A stretch of DNA of 64,000 nt from Spinacia oleracea (taxonomy: Eukaryota > Streptophyta > Magnoliopsida > Caryophyllales > Amaranthaceae): NCBI RefSeq assembly GCF_020520425.1, contig NC_079487.1, positions 7,115,501 through 7,179,500 on the forward strand, read 5' to 3'. Each line of letters opens with the position of its first letter. The stretch's first letter is position 1. Under the pieces are notes generated by a model. That model was not told where the DNA came from. It did no database searches and saw nothing but the letters and a program-made list of their open reading frames with translations. Positions 1 through 11,220 of the stretch are shown in pieces. The translations under genes were made by a program, and so were the position numbers.

Positions 1-2115
1 GCCGTTTAAGAAAGCAGTTTTGACATCCATCTTCCATATTTCGTAATCGTAATATGCAGCGATTGCTAACATTATCCGAATAGACTTTAGCATTGCAACT
101 GGTGAAAAGGTTTCATCGTAATCCACACCGTGGACTTGCCTGTAACCTTTTGCAACCAATCTAGCTTTGAAAACTTCAAGTTTCCCATCCTTGTCCTTTT
201 TCAGTTTGAAAACCCATTTGCTTCCAATGGCTTGGTAGCCATCTGGCAAATCGACCAAATCCCATACTTGGTTTTCAGACATGGAGTCTAATTCAGATTG
301 CATGGCTTCTTGCCATTGCTTGGAGCTAGGGCTCGTCATAGCTTGTTTGTAAGTCGCAGGTTCATCACTTTCAAGTAATAGAACGTCATAGCTCTCGTTT
401 GTCAAAATACCTAAGTACCTTTCCAGTTGAGATCTATATCTTTGCGATCTACGCGGGGTAACATTTCTAGATTGACCATGATTCTCACCAGATTCTTCTA
501 AAGATCTCTGAGTTTCATCCTGAATGTCATCTTGAGCATTCTCTAGAGTTTGTTGTTCGACTCGAATTTCTTCGAGGTCGAGCAACAAACACCTTGTTCT
601 CAGATGTATTATAGAAGTAATACCCCTTTGTTTCCTTTGGATAGCCCACAAGGATACATTTGTCAGATTTTGGATGAAGTTTGTCTGAAATTAATCGTTT
701 GACGTATACTTCACATCCCCAAATCTTAAGAAAAGACACATTTGGAGGCTTTCCAAACCATAATTCGTATGGAGTCTTTTCGACAGCTTTAGACGGAGCT
801 CTATTTATAGTGAGTGCAGCTGTATTTAGTGCATGTCCCCAAAATTCTAATGGAAGTTCGGCCTGACCCATCATTGACCTGACCATGTCTAGCAAGGTTC
901 TGTTCCTCCGTTCCGACACACCGTTCCATTGTGGTGTTCCAGGAGGAGTCAATTCTGATAGAATTCCACATTCTTTCAGATGGTCATCAAATTCATAGCT
1001 CGGATATTCACCGCCTCTATCAGACCGCAGTGCCTTAATCTTCTTGCCTAATTGATTCTCTACTTCACTCCGAAATTCCTTGAATTTGTCAAAGGATTCA
1101 GACTTATGCTTCATTAGGTAGACATAACCATACCTACTGAAGTCATCAGTGAAAGTGATAAAGTAGCTGAAACCACCTCTAGCATTTGTACTCATTGGTC
1201 CACATACATCTGTATGGATTAAACCCAATAGTTCATTTGCTCTTTCTCCAACTTTAGAGAAAGGTTGCTTTGTCATTTTGCCAAGTAAACATGATTCGCA
1301 TTTACCATAATCCTCTAAGTCAAATGGTTCTAGAATTCCTTCCTTTTGAAGTCTATCTAAGCGTTTCAAGTTTATATTGCCTAATCGACAATGCCACAGA
1401 TAGGTGAGATCTGAATCATTCTTTTTGGCCTTTTTGGTATTTATGTTATATACTTGTTTGTCGTGATCTAAAGTCCATTGACTAATCTAGCAGATCCATA
1501 AAACATCTCTTTAAAATAAAACGAACAACTATTGTCTTTTATTAAAAAGGAAAATCCCTTAGCATCTAAGCAAGAAACTGAAATGATGTTTTTAGTAAGA
1601 CTTGGAACATGGAAACATTCTTCCAGTTCCAAAACTAGCCCGGAGGGCAACGACAAATAGTAAGTTCCTACAGCTAATGCAGCAATCCGTGCTCCATTTC
1701 CCACTCGTAGGTCGACTTCACCCTTGCTTAACTTTCTACTTCTTCTTAGTCCTTGTGGATTGGAACATAAGTGTGAGCCACAACCTGTATCTAATACCCA
1801 AGAAGTTGAATTAGCAAGTATACAGTCTATAACGAAAATACCTGAAGATGGAACGACTGTTCCGTTCTTCTCATCTTCCTTTAGCTTCAAGCAATCTCTC
1901 TTCCAATGCCCCTTCTTCTTGCAGTAGAAGCATTCGGATTCAGAAGTGGGTTGACTGACCTTCCTCTTTACAGATTTGGCGCCAGTTTGCTTAGTTGGGC
2001 TGACCTTGTCGCCACCTTTCTTAGCATTCCTCTTCTTTCCAGATTTCTTGAACTTGCCCCCACGCACCATAAGCACATCCTGCTTATCACTTTTGAGCGT
2101 CTTTTCAGCGGTCTT
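1..2115 (-). pseudogene. Element B gag-pol, distal part (late gag through reverse transcriptase start), broken
   Basis: Reverse complement of element A coding sequence from about 7000 to 9140, nearly identical at the DNA level. Recognisable parts are the gag zinc knuckle (CFYCKKKGHWKRDC), the protease motif (DTGCGSH), the integrase zinc-binding and DDE core and the start of reverse transcriptase. Two lesions are clear against A. About 7 nt are missing near 1470, just after the LVNGL motif, which shifts the frame. About 59 nt are missing near 577, between short repeats, after the integrase core. The segment continues off the left edge. It is a decayed copy and not a host gene. Confidence 0.92.
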
Positions 2116-2423
2116 TGAAGGAAATAATGCCCTTGGTCCAAGTATGGATTCTATGTTAAGTCTAATAAATGCGGTTCAGTATTAATTAACAAGTTAATAA
2201 TTCAGTGAGATCAAGTGAGCTGAATGCCTAGCTAGAGGCCGCTTCAGTTCAAGTGGAATTAATGATATTAATCCACAGCTTACTCTTGACTGAACCCGTA
2301 GGGTCACACAAATAGTACGTAAACGGATCAAGTATTTAATGGCATTAAATACTCCATCTATGAATATTCGGAACCGACGGATCTTGGTTTCAGTGGGAGC
2401 TAAGATCGTCACAGGCAAGAAAT

Positions 2424-2760
2424 GAATACTCCGGAAACGATGATATTGCCGGAAACGGAAATATGGATCGTATCGGAAATATGAATATTATCCAAGTCGT
2501 AGATGTTGCCGGAAACGGAAACATGGTACGTATCGGAAAATATTATTGGAAATGGAAATATTACCAGAATCGGAAATATTGCCGGAAACGGAAATATTGT
2601 CAGAATTGGAAATATTACCGGAATCGGAAAATAATTCCGGAAACGGAAATATTAAATATTTGTTCGAAACGGAAATTAATTCCGGAATCGGAAATATTAA
2701 ATATTGTTCGTATCGGAAATAAATTCCGGAACTGGAAATTTAATCGGAAGCGTATCGTAC
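2424..2760 (+). repeat. U3 tandem array of GGAAAYGGAAATATT-like units
   Basis: About 15-20 degenerate copies of an 18-27 bp unit with core CGGAAATATT and alternating CCGGAAAC or CGGAATC. The array lies upstream of the TATA box. The same array is in every copia LTR here (11530-11866; 17720-18055 on the minus strand; 24955-25270; 33822-34138). Tandem U3 repeats act as enhancers in other plant copia elements such as Tnt1 and Tto1; that role here is inference. Confidence 0.85.
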
Positions 2761-3116
2761 GAATTAGCATCGGACGAGGCCTGCCGGACGAAGGCCCAGC
2801 ACGAAGCCGGGCCATCGCCCAGCAAGCACGCGCGCCACAAGCCCAGCCAAGGCAGCGCCCAGGCCTACCGCAAGGCAGGCCCAGCGCGCGCCAAGGCCAC
2901 GGATGCGTGGGCTGCTGCTCGCACGCGCATGGGCAGCCCTTGTGGCTGCCGTGTGTGTGTGAGTTTGTGCTCATGCGTGATTCCTAAATCTACAAGTGTT
3001 AGTGTATGATTAAATTTCTATTCCTAATTGGATAAATTAATTAAATAGAATTCATGTAGGATTCTAATTTCATTTAATTCGTATCCTACTAGGATTACGA
3101 TTCCTTTTCCATAACT

Positions 3117-3126
3117 CTATAAATAA
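3117..3126 (+). promoter_or_regulatory. LTR TATA box (element A)
   Basis: CTATAAATAA lies about 360 bp before the LTR end, following a GC-rich block. The matching box is at 12236-12245 in the 3' LTR. Transcription would start roughly 30 bp downstream, which defines the U3/R boundary. Confidence 0.75.
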
Positions 3127-3481
3127 AGGCCTAGGGGTCATAATTTATACAACAAGTTTTAAGTATTCAAAACTAAGATTTTTAAGCAGAAAAATCAGCC
3201 AATATTCTTGCCTACCTAACCGAAAATATTAGAACCTTAAGGGCGATTCTAGTTGGTCAATCTTAAGGCGGATCCGGACGTGCTGTGGACTATCTACGGA
3301 GGGACGACACTTGGAGTCCTAAAGACTTGTTCTTGTTCGGTTCGGGCGCAGCTAGGGAAGGCACGCAACAAAGAGTATGCATCTAAACTATGCTAAATGA
3401 TTATGTGTAAATAATATGTTTCCTGGCTTTATGGTTTTTCCGCATGATTTATGAACTGTCATATGAATCATAACCTAACAG

Positions 3482-3495
3482 TGGTATCACGAGCC
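3482..3495 (+). other. Primer binding site (tRNA-iMet type), with an extra base
   Basis: TGGTATCACGAGCC one base after the LTR. The plant initiator-Met site is TGGTATCAGAGCC, as seen in elements B and C; this copy has one extra C after position 8. Confidence 0.85.
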
Positions 3496-6390
3496 CCTTA
3501 TTATTTTCATAATCTAAATTGCATGAACATGGTTAAATATTACAAATTTGCAAGAATTAAAAGGGGTGATTAATTATCGTAATTGTTAATTAATTGCAAA
3601 TTGCGTTTATTTAATTATACGTACGCAGTTTTTCGGCAGTTTCTTCGTTACTCATCCGAATTGAGTGATCTTTGTGTCAATTCCGCATGTAAAAGGCATT
3701 CTAAAATTTTGACAAAAATAGTATTTTTCTGCCGAACCCAGAATTCTCAAATTCGAAGCCTAACTATGACTTTTTGAAGGTTTTAGTTTTTCGAATGCAA
3801 AATTTCGTAAATTTAAGATGTTAAATTAAATATTTGCGATTCTTGTTGATAAATCTTGAATTTTTGATTGACCTACTGCATATGTTTAACAAGTTTGAAT
3901 GCCTAGTCTTGTTAATTATGCAATCTAATTTGTAATTATGATTAATTTGTTGAAAATTAGAATAATTTAGAATTAATTTGATTTTCATAATTAATTGTAA
4001 TTTAATTAGAAACCTATGATTAAAAACCACCATAAAAACTGTAAATTTACGATAAATTTTAAATTTTTATGACCTAGACTTGAATCCATAACAATCGGAA
4101 ATCAATTGGATAATAAATTTTCGATTTTTTCGCCCTAAAATTATGAAATTAATAATATTTATTAATTTGTCATTAATTTTAAATATAAATTTTAAATTTT
4201 TATGCGATTCGTTCATATAACTTGCACGCACGAAGCAATGGACGCTTCGTGTTACCCTTAAGGGGTGTTGTATAATGCGGGCATGCGACGACGAGCAAGG
4301 GAGCTCGTCGCCCGTGCGGCACGAATGCAATGAGCAAGGGCGTAGTGCACGAGCACAAGGCAGCAGCCCTGCCTTGTGTCGTGTGCCACGAGCAATGAAC
4401 GAATGGGCATGGGCGAACTAGCGAGCCAAGGCAGTCGCGTGTGGGCAGCAAGCGAGCTGCGCCACAGCGCGCGCTGCCTCGCACAAGAGCGCGCAGCCTC
4501 GCGCGCAGCGAGCGCAAGCTCGCGTGCCACGAGCGCTGCGCCCAGCATTACTCGCGCGCACAACGCGCGATGTCGCCCGCCCAGCGAGCGATGTCGCGCC
4601 CCAGCGAGCGATGGCTCGCGCCAGCGAGCGATGGCTCGCGCGCGCAGCGAGCGATGTCGCGCGCCCAGCGAGCGATGTCGCGCGCCCAGCGAGCGATGGC
4701 TCGCGCGCCCAGCGAGCGATGTCGCGCGCCCAGCGAGCGATGTCGCGCGCCCAGCGAGCGATGTCGCGCGCGCGCACTGCGAGCGATAGCTCGCGTGCGA
4801 TGAGCGCTGGCGCGCGCAGCGAGCACAATGTGTGCGGAGGCTTGCGATAGGGAAGCAGCAGCTATGCGACGAGCGCATGGGCTGCGCGCACATGGCCAGC
4901 AATGGCTGTGTGCGTACGGTCCATGGGCGTGCAACGCGTAGGGTGTTTGCGTTACGATTAGATCGTTTTGAATGTTTAATTTGAAAATTTCAGTTCACGT
5001 AATTTTAATTGATTTTAAAATTAATAATTTGAATTATTTTCTTGGATTTTAATTTTGAATATTATAATTATAATAAATGTTATTTATTCTAATTATTTTA
5101 CTAAAATTAAAATCATGAATTAATTTAAATACGACTGAAATTAAATTAAATTTTTGGATTCAATTATAAATTTATATGAGCTTTAAATTTTAATTAAATT
5201 TGTATGTTTCCGGTTGGACTAGAAATACATTTTTATGTTTAAAATTGGTAAAGCATATGAATTTATTGGTTTAAGTGGGAGCGCTTTTTAGTCATAAACT
5301 CTTGATTAGGTCTACAAATCCTTAAGGTTAAAACAACTTGATTAGAATTAATAAGGACTGAATAATTGGTAGATTATTGGTGCCCTTGATTAATTGCTGC
5401 AAATGTTTACGTGATGCATAATGTGTTTTACTAACCAGCTATGTGGGCCATTCATGATAATGAATGGGTGAATGGTATATATTGTATATGTACTGTTTTG
5501 CAGGTTATGATGTGACTAGTATGGCCCAAATAGGATAGAAAATATGGTCTGCGTACCATTAATTTGAATGTAATTGGTCTAAAGTACCAAAGTTATTTTT
5601 CAATTCAAATATGGTCTGCGAACCATCAAATAGTTGTAATTAGTTATAGCTTATCCTATTTGAAGAAAATGGTGCCTCCCACGGAGATTTTCAAGACGGA
5701 CTTTGAAGTCAAAGCTTCAAGATGAAGTCGGGCCATACTAGATCACAAATATCTTATGCATGTTTTAAGTTATTTATTGCTTTAAATATGTCTTAAAATG
5801 CATGAGATCAAAATCTTGATTATGTTGCATGATTAAGGATTTTAGTTCACTTAAAATCTAACCAACATAGTAAGAGCCTTAAGTTCCAAACTTAAAAATT
5901 GAGTTAAAAGGTGCCATGCCAAAATATACACTTGCTTGGATATCCTTTACATCAATCTAGTAATAGTTTTCGCTCAGCGAGGTGTTACTTATTGGTCCTA
6001 AAGGGGCAAGGTACACAAATAATTGTGAGTACATGTTAGTTTTGGTGAAACTCAACGATATAAGTAAGGAGTCCTTTTATGTCGTGGCAAATTCGATAGG
6101 TTTACCTAATAAGTTCTTAGACGTACCTATCAACCAAGAATAGTTTCTAGACTATTAGCAAAAGGCTTTTGCTTACCTAAGATGTTCTAGGATTAAGTCG
6201 ACAAACTGTGCTTAGTTCTTCAATGATTTTAGGATCTTGGAATCATTTTATTCACACCTGCCGGAACACATAATTTGAATAAAATGCTTAATAAACATTG
6301 AATTATGCATGAATGCTAGAATTTAAGTTTATTAAGAGAAACTGTGAATGGTTATTTATTTGTTTATTCTTTTCAATTGTAGTTTTTAAT
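3496..6390 (+). other. Element A untranslated leader
   Basis: 2.9 kb between primer site and gag ATG. It is AT-rich except for a GC-rich island at about 4220-4950. It matches the leaders of B and C closely. No coding region is supported; the many overlapping frames in the GC island are an effect of composition and repeats. Confidence 0.85.
4567..4795 (+). repeat. GC-rich minisatellite with self-complementary units in the leader
   Basis: About ten head-to-tail copies of a 20-24 bp unit, typically CGAGCGATGTCGCGCGCCCAG or CGAGCGATGGCTCGCGCGCCC. The second form contains the inverted repeat CGAGC-GATG-GCTCG, so the RNA could form a row of hairpins. Elements B (about 15790-16060) and C (about 27000-27220) have a looser version of the same island, so the regular array looks like an expansion in A. 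Confidence 0.85.
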
Positions 6391-9300
6391 ATGGCAAACA
6401 ACAATTCATTCAACATTCGATCAATTCTCGAAAAGGAGAAGTTGAACGGGAAAAACTTCCTTGACTGGCAAAGGAACTTGCAAATAGTTCTTATGCAGGA
6501 AGAAAAGGAGTATGTCCTAGATGAGGCGATGCCCGAAGCTCCAGGCGACGGGGTCACTCAGGCAGCCCTCAATCGTTGGATTGATGCCAACAAGGATGTG
6601 AAATGTCTAATGCTCGCCACCATGAGTGCAGATCTGCAGAAAACGTTCATCAACTCAGATGCTTTCACAATCATCAGTGAGTTGAAGAACATGTTCCAAG
6701 ATCTGGCTCGAGTCGAAAGATTCGAGACTCATAGGCAAATTCTTGAGACCAAGCTTAAGAAAGGCGAGCCCGTAAGTCCACATGTTCTCAAAATGATTGG
6801 ACTCATTGAGAATATGAGTCGGCTGGATCAGCAATTTTCTCAGGAAATGGCTATAGACACCATCCTCCATTCTCTTCATAGCGGGTATGATCAGTTCAAA
6901 CTGAACTACAGTATGAATAGTCTGGACAAAACGCTCACTGAGCTTCACGGTATGCTGAAGACCGCTGAAAAGACGCTCAAAAGTGATAAGCAGGATGTGC
7001 TTATGGTGCGTGGGGGCAAGTTCAAGAAATCTGGAAAGAAGAGGAATGCTAAGAAAGGTGGCAACAAGGCCAGCCCAACTAAGCAAACTGGCGCCAAATC
7101 TGCAAAGAGGAAGGTCAGTCAACCCACTTCTGAATCCGAATGCTTCTACTGCAAGAAGAAGGGGCATTGGAAGAGAGATTGCTTGAAGCTAAAGGAAGAT
7201 CAGAAGAACGGAACAGTCGTTCCATCTTCAGGTATTTTCGTTATAGACTGTATACTTGCTAATTCAACTTCTTGGGTATTAGATACAGGTTGTGGCTCAC
7301 ACTTATGTTCCAATCCACAGGGACTAAGAAGAAGTAGAAAGTTAAGCAAGGGTGAAGTCGACCTACGAGTGGGAAATGGAGCACGGATTGCTGCATTAGC
7401 TGTAGGAACTTACTATTTGTCGTTGCCCTCCGGGCTAGTTTTGGAACTGGAAGAATGTTTCCATGTTCCAAGTCTTACTAAAAACATCATTTCAGTTTCT
7501 TGCTTAGATGCTAAGGGATTTTCCTTTATAATAAAAGACAATAGTTGTTCGTTTTATTTTAAAGAGATGTTTTATGGATCTGCTAGATTAGTCAATGGAC
7601 TTTATTTATTAGATCACGACAAACAAGTATATAACATAAATACCAAAAAGGCCAAAAAGGATGATTCAGATCTCACCTATCTGTGGCATTGTCGATTAGG
7701 CCATATAAACTTGAAACGCTTAGAAAGACTTCAAAGGGAAGGAATTCTAGAACCATTTGACTTAGAGGATTATGGTAAGTGCGAATCATGTTTACTTGGC
7801 AAAATGACGAAGCAACCTTTCTCTAAAGTTGGAGAAAGAGCAAATGAACTATTGGGTTTAATCCATACAGATGTATGTGGACCAATGAGTACAAATGCTA
7901 GAGGTGGTTTCAGCTACTTTATCACTTTCACTAATGACTTCAGTAGGTATGGTTATGTCTACCTAATGAAGCATAAGTCTGAATCCTTTGACAAATTCAA
8001 GGAATTTCAGAGTGAAGTAGAGAATCAATTAGGCAAGAAGATCAAGGCACTGCGGTCTGATAGAGGCGGTGAATATCTGAGCTATGAATTTGATGACCAT
8101 CTGATAGAATGTGGAATTCTATCAGAATTGACTCCTCCTGGAACACCACAATGGAACGGTGTGTCAGAACGGAGGAACAGAACCTTGCTAGACATGGTCA
8201 GGTCAATGATGGGTCAGGCCGAACTTCCATTAGAATTTTGGGGACATGCACTAAATACAGCTGCACTCACTATAAATAGAGCTCCGTCTAAAGCTGTCGA
8301 AAAGACTCCATACGAATTATGGTTTGGAAAGCCTCCAAATGTGTCTTTTCTTAAGATTTGGGGATGTGAAGTATACGTCAAACGATTAATTTCAGACAAA
8401 CTTCATCCAAAATCTGACAAATGTATCCTTGTGGGCTATCCAAAGGAAACAAAGGGGTATTACTTCTACAATACATCTGAGAACAAAGTGTTTGTTGCTC
8501 GAGATGGTGTCTTTTTGGAGAAGGATCACATTTCCAAAATGACAAGTGGGAGAAAAGTAGACCTCGAAGAAATTCGAGTCGAACAACAAACTCTAGAGAA
8601 TGCTCAAGATGACATTCAAGATGAAACTCAGAGATCTTTAGAAGAATCTGGTGAGAATCATGGTCAATCTAGAAATGTTACCCCGCGTAGATCGCAAAGA
8701 TATAGATCTCAACCGGAAAGGTACTTAGGTATTTTGACGAACGAGAGCTATGACGTTCTATTACTTGAAAGTGATGAACCTGCGACTTACAAACAAGCTA
8801 TGACGAGCCCTAGCTCCAAGCAATGGCAAGAAGCCATGCAATCTGAATTAGACTCCATGTCTGAAAACCAAGTATTGGATTTGGTCGATTTGCCAGATGG
8901 CTACCAAGCCATTGGAAGCAAATGGGTTTTCAAACTGAAAAAGGACAAGGATGGGAAACTTGAAGTTTTCAAAGCTAGATTGGTTGCAAAAGGTTACAGG
9001 CAAGTCCACGGTGTGGATTACGATGAAACCTTTTCACCAGTTGCAATGCTAAAGTCTATTCGAATAATGTTAGCAATCGCTGCATATTACGATTACGAAA
9101 TATGGCAGATGGATGTCAAAACTGCTTTCTTAAACGGCGTTTTAACAGAAACTGTGTTTATGACACAGCCTGAAGGTTTTGAGGATCCAAAGAATGCTAA
9201 AAAGGTATGCAAGCTAAAGAAGTCAATCTACGGGTTGAAGCAGGCATCCAGGAGCTGGAATATACGTTTTGATGAAGCAGTCAGTGACTTTGGTTTCATC

Positions 9301-10356
9301 AAGAACGCGGACGAATCTTGTGTATACAAGAAGGTCAGTGGGAGCAAAATTGCTTTCCTAGTATTATATGTCGACGACATATTGCTTATCGGAAATGACA
9401 TTCCTATGTTGAACTCTGTCAAGATTTGGCTTGGGAAATGTTTTTCGATGAAGGATCTAGGAGAAGCACAGTACATATTGGGCATCAAGATTTACAGAGA
9501 TAGATCTAAAAAGATGATTGGACTTAGTCAAAGCACTTATATCAATAAGGTGCTTGATAGGTTCAAGATGGTGGACTCCAAGCGAGGCTACCTACCCATG
9601 TCTCATGGAATGACTCTAAGCAAGACTCAGTGCCCAAAAACACTTGATGAGCGTAGACGAATGAATGGGATTCCATATGCATCATTGATTGGTTCAATAA
9701 TGTATGCTATGATATGTACACGCCCGGATGTTGCGTACGCACTCAGTGCTACGAGCAGATACCAGTCAGACCCAGGAGAGGAGCATTGGACTGCTGCCAA
9801 GAACATTCTGAAGTACCTGAAAAGGCACAAAGATGACTTCCTGGTCTATGGTGGAGATGATGAATTAATTGTTAAAGGCTATACGGACGCAAGTTTCCAA
9901 ACCGACAAAGATGATTTCAGATCACAGCCTGGGTTTGTCTTCTGCCTCAACGGAGGAGCAGTAAGCTGGAAAAGTGCTAAGCAAAGCACCATTGCGGATT
10001 CTACAACTGAAGCGGAGTACATTGCTGCACATGAAGCAGCAAAGGAAGCTATATGGCTAAGGAAGTTCATAGGAGAACTTGGTGTAGTCCCCTCCATTAA
10101 AGGACCAATAGCCCTGTATTGTGATAATAACGGAGCTATTGCACAGGCAAAAGAGCCTAGACACCACCAGAGAGTCAAGCATGTACTTCGTAGATTTCAC
10201 CTTCTACGAGAGTTCGTTGAAAGAAAAGAAGTCGAGATAAGAAAAATTGGAACTGATGACAACATATCAGATCCATTAACTAAACCTCTGCCGCAAGCGA
10301 AGCACAACTCGCACACTGCAGCTATGGGAATCAAGCATATTGGAGAATGGCTTTGA
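6391..10356 (+). CDS. gag-pol: Copia gag-pol polyprotein, intact (1321 aa)
   Basis: Single uninterrupted frame of 1321 codons. I start at the ATG at 6391 (MANNNSFNIRS), because the equivalent ATG is shared with element B and the 26 upstream codons are hydrophobic leader sequence. Visible domains: UBN2/copia-type gag with a CX2CX4HX4C zinc knuckle (about residue 251); aspartic protease DTGCGSH (about 298); integrase HHCC region (WHCRLGH about 432, CESC) and catalytic D494, D557, E593 (TDVCG, RSDRGGEY, VSERRN); reverse transcriptase with YVDDI (about 993); RNase H with YTDAS, TTEAEY and CDNNGAI (about 1167-1250). All key residues are present. It would make virus-like particles and cDNA and integrate it. 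With near-identical LTRs, this copy looks potentially active. Confidence 0.96.
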   Translation: MANNNSFNIRSILEKEKLNGKNFLDWQRNLQIVLMQEEKEYVLDEAMPEAPGDGVTQAALNRWIDANKDVKCLMLATMSADLQKTFINSDAFTIISELKNMFQDLARVERFETHRQILETKLKKGEPVSPHVLKMIGLIENMSRLDQQFSQEMAIDTILHSLHSGYDQFKLNYSMNSLDKTLTELHGMLKTAEKTLKSDKQDVLMVRGGKFKKSGKKRNAKKGGNKASPTKQTGAKSAKRKVSQPTSESECFYCKKKGHWKRDCLKLKEDQKNGTVVPSSGIFVIDCILANSTSWVLDTGCGSHLCSNPQGLRRSRKLSKGEVDLRVGNGARIAALAVGTYYLSLPSGLVLELEECFHVPSLTKNIISVSCLDAKGFSFIIKDNSCSFYFKEMFYGSARLVNGLYLLDHDKQVYNINTKKAKKDDSDLTYLWHCRLGHINLKRLERLQREGILEPFDLEDYGKCESCLLGKMTKQPFSKVGERANELLGLIHTDVCGPMSTNARGGFSYFITFTNDFSRYGYVYLMKHKSESFDKFKEFQSEVENQLGKKIKALRSDRGGEYLSYEFDDHLIECGILSELTPPGTPQWNGVSERRNRTLLDMVRSMMGQAELPLEFWGHALNTAALTINRAPSKAVEKTPYELWFGKPPNVSFLKIWGCEVYVKRLISDKLHPKSDKCILVGYPKETKGYYFYNTSENKVFVARDGVFLEKDHISKMTSGRKVDLEEIRVEQQTLENAQDDIQDETQRSLEESGENHGQSRNVTPRRSQRYRSQPERYLGILTNESYDVLLLESDEPATYKQAMTSPSSKQWQEAMQSELDSMSENQVLDLVDLPDGYQAIGSKWVFKLKKDKDGKLEVFKARLVAKGYRQVHGVDYDETFSPVAMLKSIRIMLAIAAYYDYEIWQMDVKTAFLNGVLTETVFMTQPEGFEDPKNAKKVCKLKKSIYGLKQASRSWNIRFDEAVSDFGFIKNADESCVYKKVSGSKIAFLVLYVDDILLIGNDIPMLNSVKIWLGKCFSMKDLGEAQYILGIKIYRDRSKKMIGLSQSTYINKVLDRFKMVDSKRGYLPMSHGMTLSKTQCPKTLDERRRMNGIPYASLIGSIMYAMICTRPDVAYALSATSRYQSDPGEEHWTAAKNILKYLKRHKDDFLVYGGDDELIVKGYTDASFQTDKDDFRSQPGFVFCLNGGAVSWKSAKQSTIADSTTEAEYIAAHEAAKEAIWLRKFIGELGVVPSIKGPIALYCDNNGAIAQAKEPRHHQRVKHVLRRFHLLREFVERKEVEIRKIGTDDNISDPLTKPLPQAKHNSHTAAMGIKHIGEWL

Positions 10357-11220
10357 TGTCTCTGTTTAATGTTTTAAAGTTTTAGAGTTTAAATCTTTGT
10401 AAAACATTATTGGTTAATCATTCACAATAAATGAAAGGAATTCATTTTTCCATTTAATTTGTGGTTTATTAAATGATGAGTCCCTTCAACTTGACGATAT
10501 ATTCAAGATAGACTGTCAGGACCAGTCCTGTGACTAAGAAATGTCTATCAAGTGAACTTGAATGTCAAAGGTTGAAAATGGTCCCTAATCGGAGTTTTCT
10601 ATAAAATTGGACGCATAGAAAACATTAGACGATTAGAATGCAAGATGACTAGTAGTTCTGTTTCTTGAACTATGTGGACATGGCAATGTCATAATCATTT
10701 GCATAGATACTTACTTTGGGAAGACTAGTATCGGACAAGACCTATGAAACTTTACTGTAAGAGATGAAAATCTGTCATGAGTAAATTTCATTAAATTATT
10801 AGACACTAAATCCTCAATACCTGGATGATTTGAGATTACTTGTTTGAGAACTGGTTGCTTTGACGTTGACCAACCGTCGCACCGTAAAAGGAGGCTATAA
10901 AGGCAACGCTCAGGTAATCACCTATCAAACGAAGTCTAATCTCAAGATCGCAAGATTGGGATTGTCCTCCCATAAATCGGGATGAGATGCTTAAAAGTTG
11001 TACAAGGCCACTCGGAGAGCTAGAAACTGTGAAATGCATGGCCGTGCTCGGATGAATCATAGGCTATGATTATCTGTTTATTTGATCAGTTGAACTCTGA
11101 AACCGAGGAACACCTCTGGACATAATAAGGATGACAACTCTTACCTTATGTTCAAGAGCAAGCATCGAGCGACAAAGGAATTAGGAAATGCACACTTGTC
11201 CCTAAGGACAAGTGGGAGAC
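10357..11220 (+). other. Element A 3' untranslated region and polypurine tract
   Basis: Non-coding 0.86 kb between the gag-pol stop and the 3' LTR, ending in the purine-rich AAGGACAAGTGGGAG (about 11205-11219), the plus-strand primer site. The same region is conserved in element C (about 32740-33507) although C's coding region is not. Confidence 0.85.

Larger units (their letters stand above)
2116..3480 (+). repeat. 5' LTR of element A
   Basis: 1365 bp, TG...CA ends. U3 contains an array (about 2424-2760) of short units built on CCGGAAACGGAAATATT and GGAATCGGAAATATTA, then a GC-rich stretch (about 2770-2930), then a TATA box. The 3' LTR partner carries a 14-bp duplication near 12017 that is absent here. 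Confidence 0.96.

Noticed and set aside
2463..3009. Open frames in the LTRs (for example starting MDRIGNMNII)
   Set aside because: They are products of the U3 repeat array and GC block; they recur in every LTR copy with indels that ignore frame.
4200..4934. Long overlapping open frames on both strands, rich in Ala and Arg
   Set aside because: They lie in a GC-rich minisatellite whose unit is about 21 bp, so several frames stay open by composition. The same happens in B (15663-16407) and C (26691-27401).
10836..11060. Conserved 74-codon minus-strand frame, repeated at 33123-33347
   Set aside because: Conservation follows from shared 3' untranslated sequence of the copia family. No start context or motif supports a protein.
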